The notes: generated by a model from the sequence alone, not told the origin. Counted from the stretch's first letter, positions 36,094-45,255 are shown. The stretch is 64,000 nt of DNA from Thomasclavelia spiroformis DSM 1552 (GCF_025149465.1 NZ_CP102275.1:124001-188000); one strand, 5' to 3'. Made by a program: numbers and translations.

Positions 36094-36597
36094 ATGGGAA
36101 AAATAAAAAAATTTTTTAGTAAACCAGTGTTTACATTAGTATGCTATGTTATGGCAATATTAACAATTATCTACTTGTTTTACACAGTCAAATTAGCGAA
36201 TGATACTGTAGAAATGTATATAACTCAAGGAACATTAAGTTGGTCAGCAAATTTTTTAGAAATTATTTCATTTTTTATAAGTAATTGTGCAAGTTATATA
36301 TTTTATAGTTTTGCTTTTATTTTCTTTGGCCGTGTAATTGATGGTGTAAGAATAAAAGATAATTCAAAAGAAGAAACTCAAGAAGAAATTGATGAAGAAG
36401 TAAAAGAAGAAATTAGTGAAGAAAATGCAGAAAAAAAAGCTGATAACGAAGAAGCTGGTGAAAAGATAATTGAAAAAAATGTAAACGATGATGAAAAATC
36501 AACAGATAAAATTATTGAAGAAAATATAGTTGAAGAAGTTGATAACAAAGAAATTGATGAAAAAATAACAGATGTAGCTAATGAAGATAAAAATTAA
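36094..36597 (+). CDS. Two-helix membrane protein with long acidic tail
   Basis: 167 residues. Helices at about 12-32 and 50-78 precede a cytosolic tail of about 85 residues made almost wholly of Glu, Lys, Asp, Asn and Ile, with a loose EEI/EKI repeat likely to form a charged coiled coil. The ATG at 36094 follows GAGAGG; a TTG at 36073 is less likely. No family recognised. It stands alone between two terminators. Confidence 0.7.
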   Translation: MGKIKKFFSKPVFTLVCYVMAILTIIYLFYTVKLANDTVEMYITQGTLSWSANFLEIISFFISNCASYIFYSFAFIFFGRVIDGVRIKDNSKEETQEEIDEEVKEEISEENAEKKADNEEAGEKIIEKNVNDDEKSTDKIIEENIVEEVDNKEIDEKITDVANEDKN

Positions 36598-36611
36598 AAT
36601 AATAAACAGTT

Positions 36612-36641
36612 ATTCTCTTGTTGTAAAACAAGAGTTTTTTT
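36612..36641 (+). terminator. Terminator after the acidic-tail membrane protein
   Basis: CTCTTG (36615-36620) and CAAGAG (36629-36634) are followed by seven Ts. Confidence 0.85.
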
Positions 36642-36715
36642 GATTGTAGGGGGATAATTGTTTTAAAAATAATAAATTTGTAGTACAATAGATTAGGATT
36701 AAGGAGGGATATGTA

Positions 36716-38578
36716 ATGTATGATGTAATTGTAGTTGGTGGTGGTCATGCGGGAATTGAGGCAGCATTGGCGCCAGCTAGAATGAAACAAAAAACAGTTT
36801 TAATAACTGCAAATTTTGATAATGTTGGAAGCCTTCCTTGTAATACCTCAATTGGAGGGCCGGCTAAAGGAATAATTGTCCGTGAAATTGATGCTTTAGG
36901 TGGACAAATGGCAAAAACAGCTGATGAGACATATTTACAAATGAAAATGTTAAATACTGCTAAAGGTCCAGGGGTACAATCTTTAAGAGCTCAAGCTGAT
37001 AAAAAAGCTTATCCTAGATATATGCAGGCAGTTTTGAAAAAACAAGATAATTTAGATATTATTGAAGGTATGGTAGAGGATTTAATGGTTGAAGATAACT
37101 GTGTAAAAGGGGTTATTTTGGCTAATGGTCAAGAAATTATTGGAAAAACTGTGATTTTAACAACAGGAACATATTTAAAAGCAGAAATATTATGTGGTGA
37201 TCAAAAGCATGCTAGTGGTCCTGATGATCAAGAAGAGTGTAAATATTTATCAACACGTTTAAAGGAGTTAGGATTACGAATTCAACGTTTAAAAACAGGG
37301 ACTCCTCCTAGAGTGGAGATAAATAGTGTTGATTATTCTAAAACAAGTTTACAGCCTGGTAGTGATGCAAAGTTAGCATTTAGTTATCAAACAAATAAGT
37401 TTATTCCAATAGATGAGCAAGTACCTTGTTATTTAACATATACAAATGAAAAAACGCATAAAATAATAAAAGAAAATTTGCATCGTTCAAGTATGTATGG
37501 TGGTTATGTTAGTGGGGTTGGACCTCGATATTGTCCATCAATAGAAGATAAAATTGTTAAGTTTTCTGATAAACCACAACATCAAATCTTTTTAGAACCA
37601 GAGTCTAAGGAAATGAATACTATTTATGTTCAAGGTTTTTCAACATCATTACCACATGATGTTCAAGAAGAAATGATTAGAACGATTCCAGGACTTGAAC
37701 ATTGTAAAATCTTGAAATATGCCTATGCTATTGAATATGATGCAATTGATCCATTACAACTTTGGCCATCATTAGAAACAAAAATCATTAAAAACTTATT
37801 TACAGCAGGTCAAATTAATGGAACAAGCGGTTATGAAGAAGCGGCTAGTCAAGGATTGATTGCGGGTATTAATGCAACGTTAAAAAATCAAAATAAAGAA
37901 CCATTAATTTTAAAACGTGATGAAGCATATATTGGTGTTATGATAGATGATTTGGTAACAAAAGGAACAGAAGAACCGTATCGTATGTTGACTAGTAGAG
38001 CTGAATATCGTCTATTAATTCGTCATGATAATGCTGATGAAAGATTAATGAAATATGGTCATGATGTTGGTTTGATTAGTGATGATATTTATCAGCAATA
38101 TTTAAATAAAATGTCTAATATTTTTAATGAAATCGCTCGCCTTGATACAATTAGATTTACGCCAAAGCATCCAATTAATGATGTATTGGAACAATTAGGT
38201 TCAACACGATTAAATGAAGGAATTAGTGCTAAGGAGTTAATTAAAAGACCGGAACTTGATTATGAAAAGATTTTACCATTTATAGATGCACCTGATTTAA
38301 ATGAAGAGGAAAGAAAAAGAATTACTATTTTAATTAAATATAAGGGTTATATTGATAAGGCAATGCGTCAAGCTGAAAAACAAAAGAAAATGGAAGAAAA
38401 GAAAATTCCTGAAGATGTTGATTATAATGAAATTAGTAATTTAGCTTTAGAAGCAAAACAAAAACTAAGTAGTATTCGTCCTTTGACAATTGGTCAAGCA
38501 TCAAGAATTTCAGGAATAAATCCTGCTGATATTTCAGTATTATTAATTTATTTGAAACAAAAGTATAATGAGGAATAA
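36716..38578 (+). CDS. mnmG: tRNA uridine-5-carboxymethylaminomethyl modification enzyme MnmG (GidA)
   Basis: 620-residue FAD enzyme that, with MnmE, modifies U34 of several tRNAs. FAD motif VVGGGHAGIEAAL, GCNTS-type SLPCNTSIGGPAKG, the LKTGTPPR motif, GYVSGVGPRYCPSIEDK and the C-terminal RPLTIGQASRISG are intact. AGGAGGG site. MnmE is not in the window. First gene of mnmG-rsmG-noc. Confidence 0.97.
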   Translation: MYDVIVVGGGHAGIEAALAPARMKQKTVLITANFDNVGSLPCNTSIGGPAKGIIVREIDALGGQMAKTADETYLQMKMLNTAKGPGVQSLRAQADKKAYPRYMQAVLKKQDNLDIIEGMVEDLMVEDNCVKGVILANGQEIIGKTVILTTGTYLKAEILCGDQKHASGPDDQEECKYLSTRLKELGLRIQRLKTGTPPRVEINSVDYSKTSLQPGSDAKLAFSYQTNKFIPIDEQVPCYLTYTNEKTHKIIKENLHRSSMYGGYVSGVGPRYCPSIEDKIVKFSDKPQHQIFLEPESKEMNTIYVQGFSTSLPHDVQEEMIRTIPGLEHCKILKYAYAIEYDAIDPLQLWPSLETKIIKNLFTAGQINGTSGYEEAASQGLIAGINATLKNQNKEPLILKRDEAYIGVMIDDLVTKGTEEPYRMLTSRAEYRLLIRHDNADERLMKYGHDVGLISDDIYQQYLNKMSNIFNEIARLDTIRFTPKHPINDVLEQLGSTRLNEGISAKELIKRPELDYEKILPFIDAPDLNEEERKRITILIKYKGYIDKAMRQAEKQKKMEEKKIPEDVDYNEISNLALEAKQKLSSIRPLTIGQASRISGINPADISVLLIYLKQKYNEE

Positions 38579-38581
38579 TTT

Positions 38582-39283
38582 ATGTCTAAAGAAGAATTTA
38601 TTGAATTATTGAAAAATAAAGGAATTATACTAAGTGATAAACAAATTGAGCAATTTGATAAATATTTTAAGTTATTAGTTGAATGGAATGAGAAAATGAA
38701 TTTAACGGCTATAACTGATGAAGAAAGTGTTTATTTAAAACATTTTTATGATTCAATTACAATTGCTTTTGATTTTGAATTTGCTAGTCAAAGTATTGTT
38801 GATGTAGGTGCTGGAGCCGGATTTCCGAGCATTCCTTTGAAAATAATTTATCCTGATTTGAAAGTGACAATTGTTGATTCACTTACAAAAAGAATTACTT
38901 TTTTAAACCATTTATTTGGAGCTTTAGAATTAACTAATTGTAAAGCAATTAGTGCTAGAGCTGAAGAATATGCTAAAGAAAATCGTGAAAAATGTGATGT
39001 TGTAATGGCAAGAGCAGTTGCTAGATTAAATATATTAGATGAACTTTGTTTACCGCTTGTTAAAGTAGGAGGATATTTTTTATCATTAAAAGGACTTAAA
39101 GCAGATGAGGAATTAAATGAAGCTAAAAAAGGTATTGGGATTTTAGGGGGAAAAGTAGGGAGTGTAAATGATTTTACTTTAACTAATGATAATCATCGAA
39201 GTAATATTATTATAAAGAAAGTAAAAGCAACACCTAATAAATATCCCCGCATGTTCGCTAAAATTAAAAAACAACCATTGTAG
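38582..39283 (+). CDS. rsmG: 16S rRNA (guanine527-N7)-methyltransferase
   Basis: 233 residues. FDKYFKLLVEWNEKMNLTAI, the SAM motif VDVGAGAGFPSIPLKI and MARAVARL are characteristic. Starts 4 bp after mnmG. Confidence 0.95.
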   Translation: MSKEEFIELLKNKGIILSDKQIEQFDKYFKLLVEWNEKMNLTAITDEESVYLKHFYDSITIAFDFEFASQSIVDVGAGAGFPSIPLKIIYPDLKVTIVDSLTKRITFLNHLFGALELTNCKAISARAEEYAKENREKCDVVMARAVARLNILDELCLPLVKVGGYFLSLKGLKADEELNEAKKGIGILGGKVGSVNDFTLTNDNHRSNIIIKKVKATPNKYPRMFAKIKKQPL

Positions 39284-39291
39284 GAGAGAAT

Positions 39292-40059
39292 ATGTTAGAG
39301 AAAGTATATAAACAAATTGATATAAATAAAATTGAAGCAAATGAAAATCAACCTCGCAAAGTATTTGATGATGAAAAAATTGAAGAATTAGCAACTTCAA
39401 TTAAAGAAAATGGATTGATTCAACCAATAATTGTTCGTAAATATAATCGTAATTACCAAATAATTGCTGGTGAAAGACGTTTTCGAGCATGTAAGCTAGC
39501 GGGTTTGAAAACAATTCCTTGTGTAATTAAAGATATTGATGATAAACAAGTTGATACATATGCAATTATTGAAAATATCCAACGTGAAAACTTATCACCA
39601 ATAGAAGAAGCTAGTGCATATAAGACATTGATTGATACATATAATATGAATCAAACTGAACTAGCAAATAAAGTTGGAAAAAAACAGTCAACGATTGCTA
39701 ATAAGTTAAGACTATTAAAATTATCGGATGATGTAAAATATGCTTTAAAAGCTAAACAAATTACAGAACGTCATGCTCGCGCAATGTTATCTTTGGATGA
39801 ACAAAAACAACAAGAAGTATTAAAAGAAGTCTTAAAAAAATCATTAAATGTAAAACAAACTGAAACATTGATTAATAAACCAGTTAAAACTAAGGAAAAA
39901 CCTAAAAAGGTAACAACTAAAATATCAAAAAACTTCAAAATTGCGATGAATACAATTAATCAGGCAATTGATTTGATTCAAAAATCTGGTATAGATGTTA
40001 CAAGTGAAACACAAGAAGCAGACGAAGAATATGTAATCACATTAAAAGTAAAAAAATAA
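39292..40059 (+). CDS. noc: ParB/Spo0J paralogue, Noc-like
   Basis: 255 residues. ParB core: NQPRKVFDDEKIEELATSI, the CTP-binding GERRFRACKLAG box, IENIQRENLSPIEEA, and a helix-turn-helix (NQTELANKVGKKQSTIANKL). A charged linker and a short dimerisation end follow. Position after rsmG is that of Noc, the nucleoid occlusion factor. However the protein begins directly at the ParB core and lacks the roughly 30-residue N-terminal amphipathic membrane-targeting segment of Bacillus Noc. A second ParB lies at 54664 with parA. AGGAGAG site. Confidence 0.82.
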   Translation: MLEKVYKQIDINKIEANENQPRKVFDDEKIEELATSIKENGLIQPIIVRKYNRNYQIIAGERRFRACKLAGLKTIPCVIKDIDDKQVDTYAIIENIQRENLSPIEEASAYKTLIDTYNMNQTELANKVGKKQSTIANKLRLLKLSDDVKYALKAKQITERHARAMLSLDEQKQQEVLKEVLKKSLNVKQTETLINKPVKTKEKPKKVTTKISKNFKIAMNTINQAIDLIQKSGIDVTSETQEADEEYVITLKVKK

Positions 40060-40060
40060 G

Positions 40061-40091
40061 GATGTAATAATTCAAGTATTACATCTTTTTT
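40061..40091. terminator. Bidirectional terminator between noc and the MerR gene
   Basis: GATGTAAT (40061-40068) and ATTACATC (40078-40085) with Ts after; it separates two convergent genes. Confidence 0.85.
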
Positions 40092-40092
40092 C

Positions 40093-40902
40093 TTATTCAT
40101 CAATTTCCATGGTGATACGAGTAAGATAATTATCTTTTGATGCTTCACAAACATCAAAAAGAATATATTCTTCATATGCAAACTTACCTAATTTAATATT
40201 ATGTTCTTTAGCGTAATCTAGCATACGAAGATATGAATCATATAATTTATCATAACTACCATGATGATAACCACATAAATAATGACCAGCTTTTTTTATA
40301 AATGTATGTTTAGTAATATTATTAGAAGTAGTAAATAAGTAAGAATAGTTATAAATCTGATTATTATAAATATTATCAATTTCTATCATCACTCCGACAA
40401 ATTCACCTGTAATGATATGATTGTTTTCGATAAATGATGTGTATTCATTCATAAAGTTAGAAAAATCTTTAGAAGATGAATTTTCTGAGTTGGCAGATAG
40501 TAATAATTTTGTTTCATCTAAGTATTCGATTTTTATTTCATTATAGTTAGCATTTAAAGCATCGCTAGTAAGTGTTTTGAAATTTTTTAACATTTCATGA
40601 ATTTGTTGTAGTTCATTGATATATTCAATTAATTTATGTTCTTGTTGATTTAATAATTCTAAAAATAATTGCGGATTTCTTTTATCTAAATATGTTTTAA
40701 TATCTTTTAATGACATTCCTAGTTTTTTTAGGGCCATAATTACTTTAAAAGTGTCATATTGATGATAAGAATAATAACGATAACCTTTTTCGTTAACATA
40801 AATTGGTTTAAATAAATCAATTTCATCATAATGAAAAAGAACATGTTTTTCAATGCCACATATTTTAGCAAATGTTCCACAAGTTAATAATTTTTCTTTC
40901 AT
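40093..40902 (-). CDS. MerR-family regulator with effector-binding domain (BmrR type)
   Basis: 269 residues. The N-terminal MerR winged helix ([20 protein letters not shown], then [29 protein letters not shown]) is followed by a coiled-coil dimerisation helix (about 80-110) and a C-terminal GyrI/BmrR-like domain of about 150 residues expected to bind hydrophobic drugs. It is divergent from an ABC exporter, and a 23-bp palindrome lies between them. Together these point to drug-responsive control of the exporter. AAGGGGG precedes the ATG. Confidence 0.85.
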   Translation of the reverse strand: MKEKLLTCGTFAKICGIEKHVLFHYDEIDLFKPIYVNEKGYRYYSYHQYDTFKVIMALKKLGMSLKDIKTYLDKRNPQLFLELLNQQEHKLIEYINELQQIHEMLKNFKTLTSDALNANYNEIKIEYLDETKLLLSANSENSSSKDFSNFMNEYTSFIENNHIITGEFVGVMIEIDNIYNNQIYNYSYLFTTSNNITKHTFIKKAGHYLCGYHHGSYDKLYDSYLRMLDYAKEHNIKLGKFAYEEYILFDVCEASKDNYLTRITMEIDE

Positions 40903-40913
40903 TTAAATCCCCC

Positions 40914-40944
40914 TTGACTATAAGGTAACCTTATAGTCTATTAT
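40914..40944 (+). promoter_or_regulatory. MerR-type operator-promoter (19-bp spacer) for the ABC exporter
   Basis: TTGACT (40914-40919) and TATTAT (40939-40944) are 19 bp apart, the long spacer typical of MerR-activated promoters. A perfect palindrome, GACTATAAGGT-A-ACCTTATAGTC (40916-40938), fills the spacer. Confidence 0.8.
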
Positions 40945-40968
40945 AAAATAGACCATCTGATAATACAA
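40940..40968 (-). promoter_or_regulatory. Divergent promoter of the MerR gene
   Basis: On the minus strand TTGTAT (40963-40968), 17 bp, TATAAT (40940-40945). The start site would fall inside the palindrome, so the regulator would likely repress itself. Confidence 0.6.
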
Positions 40969-40974
40969 TTAAAA

Positions 40975-41015
40975 GACTAACTAAAGGATTATGAAATATA
41001 AGTTAGTCAATTTTT
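40975..41015 (+). terminator. Attenuator-like hairpin in the exporter leader
   Basis: GACTAACT (40975-40982) pairs perfectly with AGTTAGTC (41001-41008), followed by AA and five Ts. It lies between the MerR-type promoter and the exporter genes, so read-through must be possible; hence a conditional terminator is proposed. Confidence 0.5.
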
Positions 41016-41026
41016 GTGTAAAATAA
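40991..41026 (+). CDS. Putative 11-codon leader peptide
   Basis: ATG to TAA encoding MKYKLVNFCVK, with AAAGGA close upstream (spacing is short). Its codons run through the 3' arm and T-tract of the attenuator hairpin, so a ribosome on it would open the hairpin. This is the arrangement of leader-peptide attenuation, as known for bmrB-bmrCD in Bacillus. It could be a chance ORF. Confidence 0.35.
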   Translation: MKYKLVNFCVK

Positions 41027-41116
41027 TAAAGATATTTGTTTATTAAAAGAGATTAGTTGAATATTTAAATAAAATATTCAAGCTACAGTAAACAATTGTA
41101 TTTAAATTAGAGGAAA

Positions 41117-41152
41117 GGAGTGAAGTATGATATTTTAGTCCAATTATCATAC
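41117..41152 (+). promoter_or_regulatory. Strong ribosome site plus 3-codon ORF inside a hairpin
   Basis: GGAG (41117-41120) stands 6 bp before ATG ATA TTT TAG (41127-41138). GTATGATA (41125-41132) pairs with TATCATAC (41145-41152), so the mini-ORF is enclosed in an 8-bp hairpin. The mini-ORF is in frame with the ABC gene at 41160; only the TAG separates them. Confidence 0.6.
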
Positions 41153-41159
41153 AAGGGGA

Positions 41160-42899
41160 ATGAAATTAATATTAAGATATTTAAAGAGATATAAATTATT
41201 ATTCTTTTTTAATGTATTATCTGTATTTGGATTTATTTTAGTAGAATTAGGAATTCCAACGATTGTAGCGACCATGATTGATACAGGTGTTGCTAATAAA
41301 GATGTAAATTTTATTTATATGATGGGAGGCTGCATAGCTTTAGTTTCATTTATTGGAGTTGGAGGAACAATTGCCCTAGGATACTGCTGTGCTAAAATTT
41401 CTACAGCGATAACTCATGATATTCGAAATGATATTTTTATAAAAGCTCAACAGTTTACTGCAAGTGAATTTAATAAAATTGGAATATCTTCAATGATTAC
41501 AAGAACTAATAATGATGCTTTTCAAATACAACAATTTGTTAATGTATTGCTAAGAACTGCGTTAATGACACCAATTATGTTTATTTTTAGTTTTATTATG
41601 ACAGCAAGAGCTTCGCTTCCATTATCATATATTATTGCTGCAACGATTCCATTAATTATTTTAGGGGTTGTTTTTGTTGCTAAAGTAACGAAACCAATAT
41701 CTGAAAATCAGCAGAAATCGTTAGATGATCTAAATCGAATTTCAAGAGAAAATCTAAGTGGGATTAGAGTTATTAGGGCATTTAATAATGATGATTATGA
41801 ACAAAAACGTTTTAATAAAACAAATGATGCGTTTACTACTTTTTCTAAGAAATTGTTTAAAATTATGTCAATGACACAACCAATATTTTTTATGTTGATG
41901 AATATTGCTGGTTTATCAATCTATTGGGTAGCATCTCATTTAATTTCGACTGGTTCTTTAGAGATTGGACAATTAGTGGCTTTTATGGATTATTTATTTC
42001 ATGCGATGTTTTCAATCATGTTATTTTGTACCGTATTTATGATGTACCCTCGAGCTGAAGTATCTGCAAAAAGAATTGAAGCAGTTTTCAATTTAGATCC
42101 ATTAGTAAAAAATACGATTCAAGATAATGTTGTGGATGATGAAACTACAATTGAATTTGACCATGTGACTTTTGTGTATCCAGATGGAGAGGAACCTGTT
42201 TTATCAGATGTTACATTTAAGGCTAAAAAAGGTGAAATGGTTGCATTTATTGGTAGTACTGGTTCTGGAAAAAGTACCTTGGTTAATCTTATTCCAAGAT
42301 TTTATGATGTAACAAGTGGAAGCATAAAGATAAATAATCAAGATATTCGAAATTATGATCTTTTAAAATTACGTGATATGTTAGGAGTAATTCCTCAAAA
42401 AGCTATTTTGTTTAGTGGTAGTATCGCAGAAAATATTAGATTTGGGAAAAAAGATGCAACTATGGAAGAAATTGAACATGCAGCTAAAATTGCTCAAGCA
42501 TATTCGTTTATTATGGAAAAAGAACATGGTTTTGATGAAGAAATTAGTGAGGGAGCAACAAATGTATCAGGTGGACAAAAACAACGTTTAAGTATTGCTA
42601 GAGCATTAGTACGTAAAGCTCCAATTTATATTTTTGATGATTCCTTTTCAGCTTTGGATTTTAAAACTGATGCAACTTTAAGACATGAGTTAAAAAAGGA
42701 ATTAAAGGATTCAATCATGTTAGTAATTGCGCAAAGAATATCTAGTATTATGGAAGCAGATCAAATTATTGTATTAAATGAAGGAAAAGTAGTGGGACAT
42801 GGAAAACATCATCAATTGTTAAAAGAATGTAGTATTTATCGTGAAATTGCAATTTCTCAATTAAGTGAAGAGGAGTTAGGTTATGAAAAAGAAGCGTAA
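41160..42899 (+). CDS. Heterodimeric ABC exporter subunit A (degenerate ATPase site)
   Basis: 579 residues: six transmembrane helices (about 15-300), then an ATPase domain. Walker A GSTGSGKST, signature VSGGQKQR, D-loop SALD. Walker B reads IYIFDDS, so the catalytic Glu is Asp, and the H-loop His is replaced in IAQRIS. This is the degenerate half known from heterodimeric exporters such as BmrC/D, LmrC/D and TM287/288. The ATG has AAGGGGA only one base upstream, too close for good initiation, while a strong site serves the mini-ORF 33 bp before. Overlaps its partner by 17 bp. Confidence 0.88.
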   Translation: MKLILRYLKRYKLLFFFNVLSVFGFILVELGIPTIVATMIDTGVANKDVNFIYMMGGCIALVSFIGVGGTIALGYCCAKISTAITHDIRNDIFIKAQQFTASEFNKIGISSMITRTNNDAFQIQQFVNVLLRTALMTPIMFIFSFIMTARASLPLSYIIAATIPLIILGVVFVAKVTKPISENQQKSLDDLNRISRENLSGIRVIRAFNNDDYEQKRFNKTNDAFTTFSKKLFKIMSMTQPIFFMLMNIAGLSIYWVASHLISTGSLEIGQLVAFMDYLFHAMFSIMLFCTVFMMYPRAEVSAKRIEAVFNLDPLVKNTIQDNVVDDETTIEFDHVTFVYPDGEEPVLSDVTFKAKKGEMVAFIGSTGSGKSTLVNLIPRFYDVTSGSIKINNQDIRNYDLLKLRDMLGVIPQKAILFSGSIAENIRFGKKDATMEEIEHAAKIAQAYSFIMEKEHGFDEEISEGATNVSGGQKQRLSIARALVRKAPIYIFDDSFSALDFKTDATLRHELKKELKDSIMLVIAQRISSIMEADQIIVLNEGKVVGHGKHHQLLKECSIYREIAISQLSEEELGYEKEA

Positions 42900-44658
42900 T
42901 TTGAAAAAGACAGTAAGTGGCTTAATGCCTTTTATCAAACCATATAAATGGAATTTTGTAATTGCAATTTTAATGATCCTGGTTTTTAATATTACGATTG
43001 TTCTTGCACCTACTTTTGAAGGAATGATTACAACTCAATTAGCTAGTGATATTGCTAAAAGTAGTGGTCTAAGTAATATAAATATTAATTTTAATGCAGT
43101 TTTAAAAATTATTATTTTATTATTTATAATTTATATTTTTAAAACAGTATCTCAGATGATATCGGTAGTCTTTCTTACAAATGGGATCCAACATTCAATG
43201 GAAGATTTACGTAATGCTTTGCAAAATAAAATTCGTAAATTACCAGTAAGATATTTTGATAATCATCATTTTGGAGATGTATTGAGTAGAATAACTAATG
43301 ATGTTGATGCTGTATCTAATGCTTTGCAACAAAGTTTTACCCAAATTATAAGCGGAATTTTAATGGTAACATTAGCACTTACAATGATGTATATTATTAA
43401 TCCTAAAATGGCAATTGTAGGAACAATGATTATTCCACTATCTTTAATAATTACAAGAATTGTTGTAGGAAAAAGTCAAAAGTTATTTAAAAGTCAACAA
43501 GATACGTTAGGTAAACTTAATAGTACAATTACAGAAATGTATACAGGTTATAATGAAATTCTTTTATATAATCAACAAGATGAAGCTATTGATAAATTTA
43601 AAGAAATAAATAAAGATTTAAAAACTAATGCTTTTAAAGCACAGTTTGTTTCATCAACAATAGCACCTTTAAATTCGCTTGTAACTTATTTAGCGATTGG
43701 AACAGTTGCAGTAATTGGAACAGCCGAAGTAATTACTGGAACATTTTTAGTTGGACAATTACAAGCATTTATTCGCTATATTTGGCAAATTAATGATCCA
43801 TTATCACAAATATCTAATTTATCAGCTCAAATCCAAGCAGCTTTTGCAGCATTAAGTAGAATTGTCGAATTATTGGAAGAACAAGAAGAAATACCTGAAG
43901 CTTCACCTGCAAAACATATTGAAAATGTTCAAGGTAATGTTCAATTTGAACATGTACAATTTGGTTATTATGAAGAGAATTTAATGAAAGATTTAAATGT
44001 TAATGTAAAAAGTGGTCAAATGGTAGCAATCGTAGGACCAACCGGTGCTGGGAAAACAACTATTATTAATTTATTATTACGTTTTTATGATGTTAAAGGC
44101 GGTAGTATTAAAATTGATGGTGTTGATATTCGTGATTTACCAAGAGAAGAATTACGTTCGATGTTTGGGATGGTATTACAAGATACGTGGTTATATTCTG
44201 GTAGTATTTATGATAACATTCGTTATGGGCGTTTAAATGCTCGTAAAGATGAAATAATTCAAGCTGCAAAAATGGCTAATGTTCATCATTTTATCAGAAC
44301 ATTACCAGGAGGTTATGATTTTCATATTAATGAAGAAGCTAATAATATTTCTCAGGGTGAAAAACAGTTATTGACTATTGCTAGAGCTATATTAAAAAAT
44401 CCACAAATTTTAATTCTTGATGAAGCAACATCATCAGTCGATACAAGATTAGAAAAAATGCTTCAAGATGCGATGCAAAAAGTAATGCAAGGAAGAACTA
44501 GTTTTGTTATTGCCCATCGTCTATCGACGATTAAAAGTGCGGATTTAATTTTAGTTATTAATAATGGTGATATTGTGGAACAAGGAACACATGAAGAATT
44601 ATTAGCTAAAAAAGGTGAATATGAAAAGTTATATAATTCACAATTTGCTAAAAATTAA
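42883..44658 (+). CDS. Heterodimeric ABC exporter subunit B (catalytic ATPase site)
   Basis: 591 residues. The ATPase domain has Walker A GPTGAGKTT, Walker B LILDEATS with the catalytic Glu, and H-loop AHRLS, while its signature is the variant ISQGEKQ. The pattern complements the degenerate partner, giving one active and one inactive site in the dimer. GAGGAG precedes the ATG. Likely multidrug exporter, inferred from the MerR/BmrR-type regulator. Confidence 0.9.
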   Translation: MKKKRNLKKTVSGLMPFIKPYKWNFVIAILMILVFNITIVLAPTFEGMITTQLASDIAKSSGLSNININFNAVLKIIILLFIIYIFKTVSQMISVVFLTNGIQHSMEDLRNALQNKIRKLPVRYFDNHHFGDVLSRITNDVDAVSNALQQSFTQIISGILMVTLALTMMYIINPKMAIVGTMIIPLSLIITRIVVGKSQKLFKSQQDTLGKLNSTITEMYTGYNEILLYNQQDEAIDKFKEINKDLKTNAFKAQFVSSTIAPLNSLVTYLAIGTVAVIGTAEVITGTFLVGQLQAFIRYIWQINDPLSQISNLSAQIQAAFAALSRIVELLEEQEEIPEASPAKHIENVQGNVQFEHVQFGYYEENLMKDLNVNVKSGQMVAIVGPTGAGKTTIINLLLRFYDVKGGSIKIDGVDIRDLPREELRSMFGMVLQDTWLYSGSIYDNIRYGRLNARKDEIIQAAKMANVHHFIRTLPGGYDFHINEEANNISQGEKQLLTIARAILKNPQILILDEATSSVDTRLEKMLQDAMQKVMQGRTSFVIAHRLSTIKSADLILVINNGDIVEQGTHEELLAKKGEYEKLYNSQFAKN

Positions 44659-44683
44659 AGTAAGCAAAATTGCTTACTTTTTT
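44659..44683 (+). terminator. Terminator of the exporter operon
   Basis: AGTAAGCA (44659-44666) and TGCTTACT (44671-44678) followed by Ts. Confidence 0.9.
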
Positions 44684-44721
44684 GATTTATGATAGATATG
44701 AATAAAAGTGTGGGAGAGATT

Positions 44722-45255
44722 ATGTATCAGGATGTAGAAATAAGATTAAAAAAGAAAAATAAAATATTGTTTTCTTTTGATAGTGCATGTTTACAAGAAT
44801 TGATTGCTTTGATGGAAATCCAAAATAAAAGAGTATTAGTTTTATGGGCGTTTGAATGTGTTTTAAAGCCATTAGAAATTTTTGAACAACAGTATCCAAA
44901 TGAACTTAGACCAAGAAATGCATATGATATGTGCCAACAATGGGCTAGTGGAATGATAAAAATGCCAATAGCTAAAAAAGCAATTTTAGATTGTCATCGT
45001 GTATGTAAAGAAATAGATGATATATATTATATTTCTTTATGTCATGCTATTGGACAAGGATTATCTACAGTTCATGCAAGAAAACATGCAATGGGACTAG
45101 CTTTTTATGAATTAAGTGCAATTGTTTATAAAAATCGTGACAATTATCAAGAAGAAGTCAATAATAAGATTAAGTATTATTTAGATAGATTGTTTTATTA
45201 TCAAGATAATATAGATAAGATAGAACGAAAATGGGCACAATTTTTGCTAAAATAA
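44722..45255 (+). CDS. Imm5-like putative immunity protein
   Basis: 177 residues, all helical in appearance. RPRNAYDMCQQWASGMIKMP, AILDCHRVCKEI and the ending CHAIGQGLSTVHARKHAMG resemble the Imm5-like putative immunity family; I recall the pattern but cannot confirm by search. Members occur near or without toxins. No toxin gene is visible here. The start 44722 is chosen for GGGAGAG 5 bp upstream; ATG 44689 lies in the terminator region of the previous operon. Confidence 0.6.
   Translation: MYQDVEIRLKKKNKILFSFDSACLQELIALMEIQNKRVLVLWAFECVLKPLEIFEQQYPNELRPRNAYDMCQQWASGMIKMPIAKKAILDCHRVCKEIDDIYYISLCHAIGQGLSTVHARKHAMGLAFYELSAIVYKNRDNYQEEVNNKIKYYLDRLFYYQDNIDKIERKWAQFLLK

Noticed and set aside
40868-40880. 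Half parS-like TGTTCCAC
   Set aside because: Only one half-site is present, and it falls inside the MerR coding region.
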